From Verrucomicrobia bacterium UBA673 (GTDB lineage: Bacteria > Verrucomicrobiota > Verrucomicrobiia > Limisphaerales > UBA1096): 5,506 bases of DNA. Positions 5,486-5,506 of the stretch are shown here, in pieces; position 1 is the first letter of the stretch, and every line of letters begins with the position of its first letter. The position numbers and the translations under genes were made by a program. The notes under the pieces were generated by a model. The model was given only the letters and a program-made list of their open reading frames with translations. It did not search any database and was not told where the DNA came from. The DNA lies in NCBI GenBank assembly GCA_002299785.1, contig DBNL01000145.1:7315-12820 (forward strand). Reading direction: 5' to 3'.

Positions 5486-5506
5486 TGAGCAGTGAGAAGT
5501 GAGCAG
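5486..5506. repeat. Heptamer tandem repeat at the right edge
   Basis: Three contiguous 7-nt units, TGAGCAG, TGAGAAG and TGAGCAG, reach the last base of the window, so the array may continue. Units differ only at the fifth base. It lies in non-coding sequence after the operon and resembles in form the short tandem heptanucleotide repeats known from cyanobacterial intergenic regions. Three units are few, and chance cannot be excluded. Confidence 0.5.

Noticed and set aside
5429..5488. Small 19-codon open frame (ATG to TGA) after the last gene
   Set aside because: Very short, no Shine-Dalgarno, overlaps the hairpin, and no resemblance to a known small protein.
1..5506. CRISPR arrays, insertion sequences, tRNA or rRNA genes, riboswitches
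   Set aside because: None seen on either strand. The iterated 11-mer is too irregularly spaced for CRISPR, and no transposase, target duplication or cloverleaf was recognised.

Overview
The window looks like bacterial chromosome from the Verrucomicrobia or, less likely, the Planctomycetes (PVC group). The basis is moderately high GC, a truncated first protein ending in an Arg-Phe-Phe-Arg-Leu-Arg tail of the kind common at the C-termini of secreted verrucomicrobial proteins, a formylglycine-type sulfatase of the iduronate-2-sulfatase type, a PhoD-like lipoprotein and a lipoprotein of the cyanophycinase family. This assignment is inference; no rRNA or other marker gene is present.

Layout: all five genes are on the + strand and densely packed. 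Positions 2-385 hold the 3' end of a secreted or surface protein of unknown function. A 44-nt gap follows, mostly filled by a perfect 26-bp palindrome (391-416). Then comes a threonine synthase-like PLP enzyme (430-1659), and after a 57-nt gap a tight three-gene block: a PhoD-like metallophosphatase lipoprotein (1717-3123), a sulfatase with a Sec signal peptide (3120-4568) and a cyanophycinase/peptidase S51-like lipoprotein (4565-5413). Both internal junctions of the block are 4-nt stop/start overlaps (TTGA and ATGA), so the three are probably one operon with coupled translation. The last 93 nt are non-coding as far as can be seen and run into a heptamer tandem repeat cut by the window edge.

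How the genes may work together: the three-gene block encodes exported hydrolases for phosphate esters, sulfate esters and, by family, beta-aspartyl or related peptide bonds. A role in scavenging extracellular polymers is a reasonable inference, but no substrate can be read from the sequence. The threonine synthase is cytoplasmic and appears functionally unrelated.

The most unusual signal is not a gene. The 11-mer TTGGCCAAGCG occurs six times in about 5.5 kb, always in the same orientation, with two further 9-nt partial copies. It lies in all three codon frames, once as the core of the intergenic palindrome, and within about 75 nt of every gene junction. It behaves like a nucleotide-level iterated motif (compare cyanobacterial HIP1, or DNA uptake sequences), not like a protein motif.
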